From Fusibacter sp963666805 (GTDB lineage Bacteria > Bacillota > Clostridia > Peptostreptococcales > Acidaminobacteraceae): 64,000 nucleotides of DNA. The notes beneath the pieces are model-generated. The model had not been told where the DNA came from. It saw only the letters and a list, made by a program, of their open reading frames with translations, and did not search any database. The stretch lies in assembly GCA_963666805.2 (NCBI GenBank), contig CAXXWR010000006.1, positions 1,189,489 to 1,253,488 of the forward strand. Direction: 5' to 3'. The position numbers were made by a program, and so were the translations under genes. Shown here piece by piece: positions 1-7,887 of the stretch (the first letter of the stretch is position 1; the number at the start of each line of letters is the position of its first letter).

Positions 1-1
1 G

Positions 2-286
2 ATTTTAGTGATTGCTGTTATTGTACTTGTTATTGTACTATTTATAAAATCCTTATTTTTTGACGCTTATGTCCCTCAAACGCCTGATGAGCAAATCGTT
101 TATGATGAATTTGAGCAAATTGTATCACAGGAACATGATTCAGCACTCTATCAATCTCATTTTTTGTCGACTAGAATAATTGCGGTAAGAGAAGAAAATC
201 AAATTATAAAAGGCCGTTATCGCAAATATATATTCGGGGTTATCCCTATTGGTGATGAATTCTATTCCTCTGATAAGGCAGAATAG
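2..286 (+). CDS. Small membrane-anchored hypothetical protein, 5' end outside window
   Basis: The reading frame is open to the left edge, so only the C-terminal part is seen; a GTG at 8 is available but need not be the true start. The visible part begins with a very hydrophobic stretch of about 15 residues ending in KSLFF, typical of a membrane helix, followed by about 75 polar residues with no family motif that I recognise. It lies 75 bp upstream of thyX on the same strand. No function is assigned. Confidence 0.55.
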   Translation: MLVIAVIVLVIVLFIKSLFFDAYVPQTPDEQIVYDEFEQIVSQEHDSALYQSHFLSTRIIAVREENQIIKGRYRKYIFGVIPIGDEFYSSDKAE

Positions 287-361
287 GACGTCTTTTAATG
301 ACTAATAAAATTGTAGAGTAATAAAGAATAATTAATAAAGCATAATGAAAAGGGAGAAAAA

Positions 362-1153
362 ATGAAAGTAGAACTCATTGCATATACACCTGATCCAGAA
401 AAAGTAATTGCTGCGGCAGCTAAACTTTGCTACTCGCCTGTTGGGGTGGATGATTTAATGGAAAAAATGACAGATGAGAGTGCGACGACATTTCTTGAGA
501 AATTGATGGCACTAGGTCATGCTTCACCTGTTGAGCATGTAAGTTTTACTTTTGCGGTTGAGGGCGTGAGTCGTGTTTTAACCCATCAGTTGGTAAGACA
601 CCGGATTGCTTCATATTCTCAACAGTCTCAACGCTATGTTAGGTTAGATCAATTTGAATATGTCATTCCACCTTATATTGCGGAAAATCCGGAGGCCAAA
701 CAATTGTTTGTAGAAGCGATGGAGCATGATCAGAAAACATACAATCAGTTGGTAGAAATATTGAAAAAACAACACTTGGATGAATTGATTCATCAAGGCG
801 TAGATGTTAAAAAAGCCAATGGACAGGCGGAGAAAAGGGCTATTGAAGATGCCAGATTTGTTTTTCCTAATGCGTGTGAAACTAAAATTGTACTCACTAT
901 GAATGCTAGAAGTCTCTTGCACTTCTTCAATCACCGTTGTTGTCAGAGGGCACAGTGGGAAATAAGAGCAATGGCAGACGAAATGCTGGAAAAGGTAATA
1001 CCTATTGCGCCAACGCTTTTTTCAAAGGCAGGACCGGCTTGTGTTTCTGGGGGATGTCCAGAAGGTAAAATGACTTGTGGCAAGATAAAATGGGTAAGAG
1101 AACGTTATAAAGAAAAAGTTGTTCGTTTAACAACTGAAGGAGTTAATAAATAG
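362..1153 (+). CDS. thyX: FAD-dependent thymidylate synthase ThyX
   Basis: Flavin-dependent thymidylate synthase makes dTMP from dUMP using methylene-tetrahydrofolate and reduced flavin. The 263-residue protein carries the ThyX signature: RHR at residues 79-81 followed by the conserved serine and SQR spaced as in RHRxxSxxxxSxR. Tyr, Arg and Glu residues typical of the family surround it. The ATG at 362 follows an AGGGAGA ribosome site. The stop codon abuts the rlmB start, so the two genes are probably cotranscribed. It replaces or supplements ThyA; no thyA is seen here. Confidence 0.96.
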   Translation: MKVELIAYTPDPEKVIAAAAKLCYSPVGVDDLMEKMTDESATTFLEKLMALGHASPVEHVSFTFAVEGVSRVLTHQLVRHRIASYSQQSQRYVRLDQFEYVIPPYIAENPEAKQLFVEAMEHDQKTYNQLVEILKKQHLDELIHQGVDVKKANGQAEKRAIEDARFVFPNACETKIVLTMNARSLLHFFNHRCCQRAQWEIRAMADEMLEKVIPIAPTLFSKAGPACVSGGCPEGKMTCGKIKWVRERYKEKVVRLTTEGVNK

Positions 1154-1885
1154 ATGGAAGATAAAGTGTTTGGTAAAAACCCTGTACTAGAAATAATGGA
1201 ATCAGGAAGAGATATCAATAAGTTGGTGGTACTTAATGGTTCTAAAGACAATACAATTCAAAAAATCATTGATTATGGTAAAAAAAATAAAGTCGTTATT
1301 CAGTTTGAAGAACGTAAGAAACTTGATCGTCTAAGTGACAATCAAAATCACCAAGGTGTGATTGCCTATGTAGCAGCTTATGACTATGTTAGCGTTGAAG
1401 AGATTATTGAGTCAGCAAAAGTAAAAGGGGAAGAACCCTTTGTGATTGTTTGCGATGAAATTACAGATCCTCATAACTTAGGGAGTATCATGAGAACAGC
1501 GAATGCGGTGGGGGCTCACGGTATCATTATACCTAAAAGAAGAAGTGTTGCCCTTAATCAAACGGTAGCAAAAACCTCTTGTGGTGCGATTGAATATGTA
1601 CCTGTAGCGCGTGTAACTAATATTGCTCAAACCCTTGAATTACTTAAAACTCATGGTATATGGGTAGCTGGAACCGATATGGATGGGGATGTGTATTATG
1701 AGGCAAACTTAAAGGGAAGTATAGCGATTGTTATAGGAAATGAAGGCAAGGGGATTAGCAGGCTGGTTAAAGAAAAATGTGATTTTATGATTACTATTCC
1801 TATGGCGGGTGAAATCCAATCACTGAATGCTTCTGTGGCAGCAGGTGTTATCATGTATGAAGTTATGAAACAGAATAAACGATAG
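1154..1885 (+). CDS. rlmB: 23S rRNA 2'-O-methyltransferase RlmB (TrmH/SpoU family)
   Basis: A SpoU-class methyltransferase of 243 residues, the usual RlmB length. It has an N-terminal L30e-like substrate-binding domain (about 1-75) and a C-terminal knotted SAM domain. The three SPOUT motifs are visible: DPHNLGSIMRTA at 105-116, IGNEGKGIS at 194-202 and the IPMAGEIQSLNASVA block at 215-229. By family it methylates G2251 of 23S rRNA. The ATG directly follows the thyX stop codon with no gap, which suggests translational coupling. The exact target nucleotide is inferred from the family. Confidence 0.93.
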   Translation: MEDKVFGKNPVLEIMESGRDINKLVVLNGSKDNTIQKIIDYGKKNKVVIQFEERKKLDRLSDNQNHQGVIAYVAAYDYVSVEEIIESAKVKGEEPFVIVCDEITDPHNLGSIMRTANAVGAHGIIIPKRRSVALNQTVAKTSCGAIEYVPVARVTNIAQTLELLKTHGIWVAGTDMDGDVYYEANLKGSIAIVIGNEGKGISRLVKEKCDFMITIPMAGEIQSLNASVAAGVIMYEVMKQNKR

Positions 1886-1975
1886 GGAATCTGCCTTGAC
1901 GATGTTTGGACGGATAAGATATAATTATTTTATGAGGTGAATTTTAACCAAAGGCTTATAATCTGGGGGCATCAC

Positions 1976-2608
1976 ATGGAAAGGCTTATTGAAGATCAGT
2001 ATAATGAAAACCGTTTTCAAGAAGAAATGCTAGTGAAAATGGCTAAAGATGGAGATGTTAAAGCACAAGATTTAATTATTAACAAATATAAGAATGTTGT
2101 GAGAGCAAAAGCACGGTCCTATTTCTTAATTGGGGCTGACCATGAAGATATTATTCAAGAAGGCATGATTGGTCTTTTTAAAGCCATTAGAGATTATCAG
2201 CCCAGTAGAATGGCTTCGTTCAGATCATTTGCTGAGCTTTGTATCAAACGTCAAATTATTACGGCGATCAAAACAGCAACACGGCAAAAACACATGCCGC
2301 TTAATTCATATATATCGCTTAATAAACCCATGTATGATGAAGATTCAGATCGGACACTTTATGATTTAATGCGTAACAATCGTGAACTCAACCCAGAAAA
2401 TTTAATTATCAGACAAGAAGAAAAAAATACAATGGAAATTAAAATGGGAGAAGTGCTTAGTGACTTGGAAATGAAAGTACTTAATGCTTATCTCGATGGC
2501 AAGTCTTATCAAGAAATTGCAGAAGAGATGAAAAGACCCGTTAAATCCATTGATAATGCACTACAAAGAGTGAAAAAAAAGTTTGAAAAATTTATTGAAT
2601 TAACCTAA
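1976..2608 (+). CDS. sigH: RNA polymerase sigma factor SigH (sporulation transition)
   Basis: A 210-residue sigma-70-class factor matching SigH along its length: the ARSYFLIGADHEDIIQEGMIGL core of region 2, the QIITAIKTATRQKH segment, and a C-terminal region 4 helix-turn-helix with SYQEIAEEMKRPVKSIDNALQR. SigH directs transition-state and early sporulation genes in Bacillus and Clostridia. An in-frame GTG lies upstream at 1937, but the ATG at 1976 is preferred because GGGGG at 1965-1969 sits at normal Shine-Dalgarno distance and family proteins have a similar N-terminus. It follows rlmB by 90 bp. Confidence 0.95.
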   Translation: MERLIEDQYNENRFQEEMLVKMAKDGDVKAQDLIINKYKNVVRAKARSYFLIGADHEDIIQEGMIGLFKAIRDYQPSRMASFRSFAELCIKRQIITAIKTATRQKHMPLNSYISLNKPMYDEDSDRTLYDLMRNNRELNPENLIIRQEEKNTMEIKMGEVLSDLEMKVLNAYLDGKSYQEIAEEMKRPVKSIDNALQRVKKKFEKFIELT

Positions 2609-2637
2609 AAAATTGTGTAAGATAACATTGATATGAT

Positions 2638-2665
2638 TTGAAGGTTGTTAGATTGTATATATTAT
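2638..2665 (+). promoter_or_regulatory. Likely promoter of tuf copy 1
   Basis: TTGAAG (2638-2643), a 16-nt gap and TATTAT (2660-2665) form a plausible vegetative promoter between sigH and tuf. Confidence 0.5.
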
Positions 2666-2670
2666 GTTTA

Positions 2671-2693
2671 AAACAAATGGTGATCATTTGTTT
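2671..2693 (+). promoter_or_regulatory. Inverted repeat at the start of the tuf-1 leader
   Basis: AAACAAATG (2671-2679) pairs perfectly with CATTTGTTT (2685-2693) across a 5-nt loop. It lies just after the proposed -10 box, so it would form a hairpin at the very 5' end of the transcript or act as an operator. Tuf copy 2 lacks this element because it is read from fusA. Confidence 0.4.
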
Positions 2694-2735
2694 ATTATAG
2701 GATGTTACTTTATAATCTAAGGGAGGAAAATTAAA

Positions 2736-3926
2736 ATGGCAAAAGCTAAGTTTGAAAGAAATAAACCGCATGTAAACATCGGAACAATTGGTCACGTAGA
2801 CCACGGAAAAACAACATTAACAGCAGCAATTACAAAAGTACTTTTTGATAAATACCAAATTGGTGAAAAAGTAGATTTTGAAAATATCGATAAAGCACCA
2901 GAAGAAAGAGAAAGAGGGATTACAATCTCTACAGCTCACGTTGAGTATGAAACACCAGCAAGACATTATGCTCACGTAGACTGTCCAGGCCATGCCGATT
3001 ATGTAAAGAACATGATCACAGGTGCAGCACAAATGGATGGATCAATCTTAGTAGTATCAGCAGCAGATGGTCCAATGCCACAAACAAGAGAACATATCTT
3101 ACTTTCAAGACAAGTAGGCGTGCCATATATCGTAGTATTCTTAAACAAATGCGACATGGTAGATGACGAAGAATTATTAGAACTTGTAGAAATGGAAGTA
3201 AGAGAATTACTTTCAGAATATGATTTCCCAGGCGATGATACACCAATCGTAAGAGGATCAGCGCTTAAAGCATTAGAAGGCGATGCAGAATATGCAGAAA
3301 AAATCGTAGAATTATTCGAAATCATCGATGAATATATTCCACAACCAGAAAGAGATACAGACAAACCATTCTTAATGCCAGTAGAAGATGTATTCTCAAT
3401 CACAGGTAGAGGAACAGTAGCAACAGGAAGAATTGAAAGAGGAATTGTACACGTATCAGATGAAGTAGAAATCGTAGGCTTAACAGAAGCACCTAGAAAA
3501 GTAGTTGTAACAGGCGTAGAAATGTTCAAAAAACTTCTTGATGAAGGTAGAGCAGGAGATAACGTAGGTTTATTATTAAGAGGTGTACAAAGAGACGAAA
3601 TCGAAAGAGGACAAGTACTTGCAAAACCAGGAACAATTCATCCACATACAAAATTCCAAGCACAAGTATACGTTTTAACAAAAGAAGAAGGTGGAAGACA
3701 TACACCATTCTTTAAAGGATACAGACCACAATTCTTCTTTAGAACAACAGACGTAACAGGATCAATTGAATTACCAGAAGGCGTAGAAATGTGTATGCCT
3801 GGCGATAACGTAGAGATGGGAATTGAACTTATTTCTCCAATCGCAATTGAAGAAGGCTTAAAATTCTCAATCCGTGAAGGTGGTAGAACAGTAGGCGCTG
3901 GTTCAGTTATTAAGATTCAAGAATAG
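2736..3926 (+). CDS. tuf: Elongation factor Tu, copy 1
   Basis: EF-Tu carries aminoacyl-tRNA to the ribosome as a GTP complex. The 396-residue product has the P-loop GHVDHGKT (19-26), the switch II DCPGH (82-86) and NKCD (137-140), followed by two beta-barrel domains. It is nearly identical to the second copy at 18648-19838: I count four silent base differences in the body, then divergence in the last residues (IKIQE here, INIEA there). This copy has its own promoter and stands alone between sigH and rpmG. The start follows a GGGAGG ribosome site shared with copy 2. Confidence 0.98.
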   Translation: MAKAKFERNKPHVNIGTIGHVDHGKTTLTAAITKVLFDKYQIGEKVDFENIDKAPEERERGITISTAHVEYETPARHYAHVDCPGHADYVKNMITGAAQMDGSILVVSAADGPMPQTREHILLSRQVGVPYIVVFLNKCDMVDDEELLELVEMEVRELLSEYDFPGDDTPIVRGSALKALEGDAEYAEKIVELFEIIDEYIPQPERDTDKPFLMPVEDVFSITGRGTVATGRIERGIVHVSDEVEIVGLTEAPRKVVVTGVEMFKKLLDEGRAGDNVGLLLRGVQRDEIERGQVLAKPGTIHPHTKFQAQVYVLTKEEGGRHTPFFKGYRPQFFFRTTDVTGSIELPEGVEMCMPGDNVEMGIELISPIAIEEGLKFSIREGGRTVGAGSVIKIQE

Positions 3927-3975
3927 GCAGTTGTCAATAAGTTTTTTTCTAAAATTTCAAAAATACAAAAACTTG

Positions 3976-4005
3976 TTGTTGAAAAAATGAAAGAAGTGTT
4001 ATAAA
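3976..4005 (+). promoter_or_regulatory. Possible promoter of a small RNA after tuf-1
   Basis: TTGTTG (3976-3981), an 18-nt gap and TATAAA (4000-4005, within TATAAAAT). The next downstream landmark is a terminator about 70 nt away, with no open reading frame between them. Confidence 0.35.
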
Positions 4006-4076
4006 ATACTATAAGTAATGTTTCTAGAACTATTAAAATGACTAAACTGTATTTTCAACTAACATATTTAATAGGT

Positions 4077-4109
4077 ATAAGGACTAGTGGCAAACTAGTC
4101 CTTATTTTC
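4077..4109 (+). terminator. Rho-independent terminator between tuf-1 and rpmG
   Basis: ATAAGGACTAG (4077-4087) pairs perfectly with CTAGTCCTTAT (4095-4105) over a 7-nt loop and is followed by TTTT. It ends either the tuf-1 transcript or a small RNA started at the site near 4000. Confidence 0.85.
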
Positions 4110-4159
4110 ACTTGTCACAAAACATGAATAAATATTAACAGTTTCTGTTGGTAACTTCA

Positions 4160-4188
4160 TTGACATGCGCGGCGTTTTGTGGTAGGTT
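4160..4188 (+). promoter_or_regulatory. Promoter of the rpmG-secE-nusG-rplKA operon
   Basis: TTGACA at 4160-4165, a 17-nt spacer and TAGGTT at 4183-4188. The -35 is perfect and the -10 weak. It is the only good promoter in the 100 bp before rpmG. Confidence 0.6.
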
Positions 4189-4261
4189 AAATTAGTATTG
4201 TTACAGTGGAGTATAGTGTGCTATTAGGGCACGGGCAATAGTCGTTGTAGGAGGTGTCAAG

Positions 4262-4411
4262 ATGAGAGTTAATATCACATTAGCATGTACTGAGTGTAAA
4301 AACAGAAATTACAACACTACAAAAAACAAAAGAAACAACCCAGACAGAATTGAAATGAAAAAGTACTGTAAATTCTGTAAGAAACACACGCTTCATAAAG
4401 AAACTAAATAG
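4262..4411 (+). CDS. rpmG: 50S ribosomal protein L33 (zinc-binding form)
   Basis: A 49-residue protein, the usual L33 length, starting MRVNITLACTEC. Two CxxC pairs (CTEC near residue 9 and CKFC near residue 38) mark the zinc-ribbon form rather than the cysteine-free paralogue. The start follows AGGAGGTGTCAAG. It leads the secE-nusG operon, the common position in Firmicutes. Confidence 0.95.
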   Translation: MRVNITLACTECKNRNYNTTKNKRNNPDRIEMKKYCKFCKKHTLHKETK

Positions 4412-4440
4412 TTTCAATATTAAAGAAGGGGTTGAAATAA

Positions 4441-4647
4441 ATGGCTTCTAAAAATGCAAAAGAAAAGAAACCAGATGCAGGCAAATTTTTCAAAGGAATT
4501 AAAAGTGAAGTTAAAAAAGTAACTTGGCCAACCAGAAAAGATGTTTTGCAGTATACAGCTGTAGTGCTTACGATGGTTGTGTTTATGGCAGTTACAATTG
4601 GCGTTTTAGACGCTATATTCAAATTCTTATTTAATTTGTTTGCGTAA
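4441..4647 (+). CDS. secE: Preprotein translocase subunit SecE
   Basis: SecE clamps the SecY channel in the cytoplasmic membrane. The 68-residue protein shows the family layout: a basic amphipathic segment with EVKKVTWPTRKDV followed by one membrane helix of about 20 residues (YTAVVLTMVVFMAVTIGVL). The length fits the short single-helix Gram-positive form. It lies 29 bp after rpmG and 48 bp before nusG. Confidence 0.95.
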   Translation: MASKNAKEKKPDAGKFFKGIKSEVKKVTWPTRKDVLQYTAVVLTMVVFMAVTIGVLDAIFKFLFNLFA

Positions 4648-4695
4648 GACTAATCAGTATACTTTGGGAGGAGGTTAGGTTTTTACCGAAAAATC

Positions 4696-5220
4696 ATGGC
4701 AGATACTAATCAAGCGAACTGGTATGTTGTCCACACTTATTCAGGTCATGAAAACAAAGTGAAGGCAAATATCGAAAAAATCGTTGAAAATAGGGGCATG
4801 GAAGATGTTATCTTAGAAGTTGTTGTTCCGACTGAAATTGTAACAGAAATCAAGAACGGCAAAAGAAAAGATAAGTCTAAAAAAATCTTCCCAGGATATG
4901 CATTGGTTAAAATGATTATGACTGATGAATCATGGTACGTGGTGAGAAATACACGTGGCGTCACAGGTTTTGTTGGACCAGGTTCAAAACCCATTCCATT
5001 GACAACAGAAGAAGTGGAAAACATGGGTCTTGAAAAACGTGTTATTAGTGTAGACTTTGAAGTCGGGGATACCATTACGGTTATCTCAGGTCCTTTTGAA
5101 AGTTTCATTGGTAACATTGAAGAAATTCACATGGAAAAACAATCTATTAAAGCACTCATTTCGATGTTTGGTAGAGAAACCCCTGTTGAATTGGGATTCG
5201 ATCAAGTCGAAAAGAATTAA
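4696..5220 (+). CDS. nusG: Transcription termination/antitermination factor NusG
   Basis: NusG binds RNA polymerase and tunes pausing and termination. The 174-residue product has the NGN domain beginning NWYVVHTYSGHE, with the FPGYALVKM and VRNTRGVTGFVG blocks, and a C-terminal KOW domain with the VGDTITVISGPFE motif. The ribosome site GGGAGGAGG (4666-4674) is 21 nt from the ATG, unusually far; no alternative in-frame start exists in between. The N-terminus fits the family, so the ATG is kept. rplK follows after 17 bp. Confidence 0.96.
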   Translation: MADTNQANWYVVHTYSGHENKVKANIEKIVENRGMEDVILEVVVPTEIVTEIKNGKRKDKSKKIFPGYALVKMIMTDESWYVVRNTRGVTGFVGPGSKPIPLTTEEVENMGLEKRVISVDFEVGDTITVISGPFESFIGNIEEIHMEKQSIKALISMFGRETPVELGFDQVEKN

Positions 5221-5237
5221 CGAGGAGGTGCAGCTAA

Positions 5238-5663
5238 ATGGCTAAAAAAGTAAGTGGTTTAATTAAACTACAAATTCCTGCAGGAAAGGCGACTCCAGCA
5301 CCACCAGTTGGACCAGCACTTGGACAACAAGGTGTTAACATTATGCAATTCTGTAAAGAATTCAACGCAAAAACTGCAGATCAAGCGGGACTTATTATTC
5401 CGGTTGTTATTACCGTATACCAAGATAGATCGTATACATTTATTACAAAAACACCACCAGCAGCAGTATTACTTAAAAAAGCAGCTGGCTTAGACACAGC
5501 GTCTGGTGAACCAAACACTAAAAAAGTGGCAACACTTAAAAGAGATCAAGTTAAAGAAATTGCAGAATTAAAAATGCCTGATTTAAATGCAGGTAGCATT
5601 GAAGCGGCTATGAGCATGGTTGAAGGTACAGCAAGAAGTATGGGAATCGTTGTAGAAGACTAA
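5238..5663 (+). CDS. rplK: 50S ribosomal protein L11
   Basis: L11 forms part of the GTPase-associated centre with 23S rRNA and is the usual partner of L1. The 141-residue length is standard. The N-terminus IKLQIPAGKATPAPPVGPALGQ is the proline-rich L11 hallmark, and the RNA-binding C-terminal half ends VEGTARSMGI. GAGGAGGTG precedes the ATG. It lies between nusG and rplA as in most Firmicutes. Confidence 0.98.
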   Translation: MAKKVSGLIKLQIPAGKATPAPPVGPALGQQGVNIMQFCKEFNAKTADQAGLIIPVVITVYQDRSYTFITKTPPAAVLLKKAAGLDTASGEPNTKKVATLKRDQVKEIAELKMPDLNAGSIEAAMSMVEGTARSMGIVVED

Positions 5664-5731
5664 TTCTTATATTAAACGTAGAATTGTAAATCGTGGGAGG
5701 CTTGTCCGTTTGTACCACAAAGGAGGAACTT

Positions 5732-6424
5732 ATGCCTAAAAGAGGTAAAGCTTATCAAGAGTCTTCAAAATTAATTGAAGCACAAAAATTATACGAAGTA
5801 GACGAAGCAATTAAACTTGTTAAAGAAACTGCTAAAGCTAAATTCGATGAAACAGTAGAATTACACATCAAACTTGGTGTTGATGGTAGACATGCTGACC
5901 AACAAGTTAGAGGTGCTATTGTATTACCTCATGGTACTGGTAATACTAAAAAAGTACTTGTAATCGCAAAAGGTGACAAGGCTACTGAAGCTGAAAGCGC
6001 TGGTGCAGATTTTGTTGGTGCAGAAGATTTAATCGCAAAAATTCAAAATGAAAACTGGTTTGACTACGATGTAATCGTATGTACTCCAGATATGATGGGA
6101 CAACTTGGCCGTTTAGGTAGAGTTTTAGGTCCAAAAGGGTTAATGCCAAACCCAAAATCGGGAACAGTTACATTTGACCTTGAAAAAGCAGTCAAAGAAA
6201 TCAAAGCTGGTAAAGTAGAATACAGATTGGATAAAACAAATATTATCCATGTTTCTATTGGAAAAGCATCATTTGATGAAACAAAATTAACTGAAAACTT
6301 CAACGCACTTATTGATGCAGTAACAAAAGCAAAACCTGCTGCTGCAAAAGGAACTTACTATAGATCTGTTACATTAGCAACAACTATGGGTCCTGGCGTT
6401 AAAGTAAATGGTGCAAAATTATAA
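5732..6424 (+). CDS. rplA: 50S ribosomal protein L1
   Basis: L1 builds the mobile L1 stalk at the tRNA exit site and in many bacteria represses its own mRNA. The frame is open back to a GTG at 5693, but the ATG at 5732 follows AAAGGAGGAACTT and gives MPKRGKAY, the normal start, with 230 residues. The signature GRLGRVLGPKGLMPNPKSGTV is present. It follows rplK by 68 bp and precedes the L10 leader. Confidence 0.97.
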   Translation: MPKRGKAYQESSKLIEAQKLYEVDEAIKLVKETAKAKFDETVELHIKLGVDGRHADQQVRGAIVLPHGTGNTKKVLVIAKGDKATEAESAGADFVGAEDLIAKIQNENWFDYDVIVCTPDMMGQLGRLGRVLGPKGLMPNPKSGTVTFDLEKAVKEIKAGKVEYRLDKTNIIHVSIGKASFDETKLTENFNALIDAVTKAKPAAAKGTYYRSVTLATTMGPGVKVNGAKL

Positions 6425-6464
6425 TTGACAAAGTAATTCTTATCTGATAGAATTACAATGTTGT

Positions 6465-6581
6465 GAAAATGAAAGTAAACCGTAGACAGTAGGTGCTAAC
6501 GCTTAATTTCCTACCGAGGTAATGTATATAATTTATAAATTTTAAATTATAGCCTCTCTTGTCTACGGAAGAGAGGCTTTT
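6465..6581 (+). ncRNA. L10 leader RNA upstream of rplJ
   Basis: The segment matches the known Firmicute L10 leader in layout: CCGTAGACAGTAGGTG near its 5' end, a CCTACCGAGGT strand, then a terminator hairpin before rplJ. AGTAGGTG...CCTACC can pair internally. CCGTAGAC (6480-6487) is exactly complementary to GTCTACGG (6561-6568), which is the loop of the terminator, so the closing helix and the terminator compete. By family, L10(L12)4 binding favours termination. I recognise this by pattern; no covariance search was run. Confidence 0.85.
6552..6581 (+). terminator. Attenuator hairpin of the L10 leader
   Basis: GCCTCTCTT (6552-6560) pairs with AAGAGAGGC (6569-6577), followed by TTTT. The 8-nt loop is the strand that can instead pair with the leader's 5' end. 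Confidence 0.85.
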
Positions 6582-6680
6582 ATTATGCAAGATTATTGTT
6601 CTTGCAATTTGTATCATAAAAAAATGTAAATGATTTAGACTTAGGTCTAATGATAGATTAATGAACGAGGAGGTGGACAA

Positions 6681-7190
6681 ATGTCAAATAATCTTGAGAA
6701 TAAAAAAGTTGTTGTTGAAGAAATCAAATCTAAATTTGAATCAGCTCAATCTGCAGTACTCGTTGACTATAGAGGATTAACAGTTGAAGAAGTAACTGCT
6801 CTTAGAAAACAATGTAGAGAAGCGGGTGTAGATTATAAAATCTATAAAAATAATTTAGTTAAAATTGCGATTAAAGATACAGCATTTGAGACATTAGCAC
6901 AAGACTTGACTGGCCCAAATGCAATTGCCTTCGGTATGGAAGATGCAGTTGTACCAGCAAAAATCATTAAAGAATTTGCTAAAGAACACAAAAACCTCGA
7001 ATTAAAATCAGGGGTTGTTGATGGGGATTATTGTGATCTTGATAAGATTACTCAAATCGCCGATCTACCTTCAAAAGAAGTCCTTATTGGAAGATTCCTT
7101 GGAAGTGTCAAAGCACCTATTTCAAACTTTGCATACTTCTTATCAAATCTTGCTAAAGAAAAAGAAGAAGGTAATACTGCAGAAGCATAA
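6681..7190 (+). CDS. rplJ: 50S ribosomal protein L10
   Basis: L10 anchors the L7/L12 stalk to 23S rRNA. The 169-residue product has the N-terminal RNA-binding domain with LVDYRGLTVEEVTALRKQCREAGVDYKIYKN, and a C-terminal helix that carries L12 dimers, ending in a lysine/glutamate-rich tail. CGAGGAGGTG precedes the ATG. It forms an operon with rplL 30 bp downstream and is controlled by the leader at 6465-6581. Confidence 0.98.
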   Translation: MSNNLENKKVVVEEIKSKFESAQSAVLVDYRGLTVEEVTALRKQCREAGVDYKIYKNNLVKIAIKDTAFETLAQDLTGPNAIAFGMEDAVVPAKIIKEFAKEHKNLELKSGVVDGDYCDLDKITQIADLPSKEVLIGRFLGSVKAPISNFAYFLSNLAKEKEEGNTAEA

Positions 7191-7220
7191 TTATTTATTA
7201 AATTACGGAGGTGTATAACA

Positions 7221-7583
7221 ATGACTAAAGAACAAATCATTGAAGCAATTAAAGAGATGAGCATTTTAGAAATTAAAGATTTAGTAGAAGCATGTGAAGA
7301 AGAATTTGGTGTATCTGCATCAGCTCCTGTTGTAGCTGTTGCTGGTGCTGCTGGCGGTGCTGCTGAAGAAAAAACTGAATTTGATGTTATCTTATCAAAT
7401 GCAGGCGCTAAAAAAATTGGCGTTATCAAAGTGGTTAGAGAAATCACTGGCTTAGGCTTAAAAGAAGCTAAAGCATTAGTTGATGAAGCTCCAAAAGCAA
7501 TCAAAGAAGGCGTAGCTAAAGAAGAAGCTGAAGAAATTAAAGGCAAATTAGAAGAAGCTGGCGCTGCTGTTGAATTAAAATAA
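7221..7583 (+). CDS. rplL: 50S ribosomal protein L7/L12
   Basis: The stalk protein that recruits translation factors. At 120 residues it shows the N-terminal dimerisation helices, an alanine/glycine/valine-rich hinge (about 34-50), and the C-terminal domain with GAKKIGVIKVVREITGLGLKEAKALVDEAP. A strong hairpin follows 25 bp after the stop. Confidence 0.98.
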   Translation: MTKEQIIEAIKEMSILEIKDLVEACEEEFGVSASAPVVAVAGAAGGAAEEKTEFDVILSNAGAKKIGVIKVVREITGLGLKEAKALVDEAPKAIKEGVAKEEAEEIKGKLEEAGAAVELK

Positions 7584-7608
7584 TTATTATTTAATTATTT
7601 GCTAATTA

Positions 7609-7640
7609 AATAGCCACCTATCACATAGGTGGCTATTTTT
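7609..7640 (+). terminator. Terminator/attenuator between rplL and rpoB
   Basis: TAGCCACCTA (7611-7620) pairs perfectly with TAGGTGGCTA (7626-7635) over a TCACA loop and runs into TTTTT. It separates the high-level rplJL transcript from rpoBC. Confidence 0.88.
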
Positions 7641-7730
7641 AATACTAAAGCATTCAAATGCGTCTAGTATAAGACAACCTAGGAAAGACAAATATAAAGA
7701 ACTCTATTTTAAACAAATTATTAAATTATG

Positions 7731-7759
7731 TTGACACGACTTGATTTGTGTGATATAGT
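7731..7759 (+). promoter_or_regulatory. Promoter of rpoBC
   Basis: TTGACA (7731-7736), a 17-nt spacer and TATAGT (7754-7759). It lies after the rplL terminator and about 130 bp upstream of rpoB. Confidence 0.75.
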
Positions 7760-7887
7760 TTTATAATGCTATTCGTGTGTTTAAAATGGAGTTTTTTCGC
7801 TTTAGACTGCACTAGCGATGACGTTAAAAAAGGAGATAATTCCTTTTATGATAAAATGATTTTATTGCACAAGGGGTGAAAATTTTA

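Larger units (their letters stand above)
3927..4260 (+). other. 334-bp gap between tuf-1 and rpmG
   Basis: No protein gene is seen. The stretch holds a possible promoter (3976-4005), a strong terminator hairpin (4077-4109) and the promoter of the rpmG operon (4160-4188). The first two could delimit a roughly 100-nt small RNA. Confidence 0.5.

Noticed and set aside
2688..2716. TTGTTT-N17-TATAAT as a second tuf-1 promoter
   Set aside because: A transcript from it would start inside the ribosome site and lose it, so it is unlikely to be used for tuf.
2817..3708. Antisense reading frames in tuf-1 (and the same ones in tuf-2)
   Set aside because: They are shadows caused by strong codon bias; the two tuf copies share them only because the genes are near-identical.
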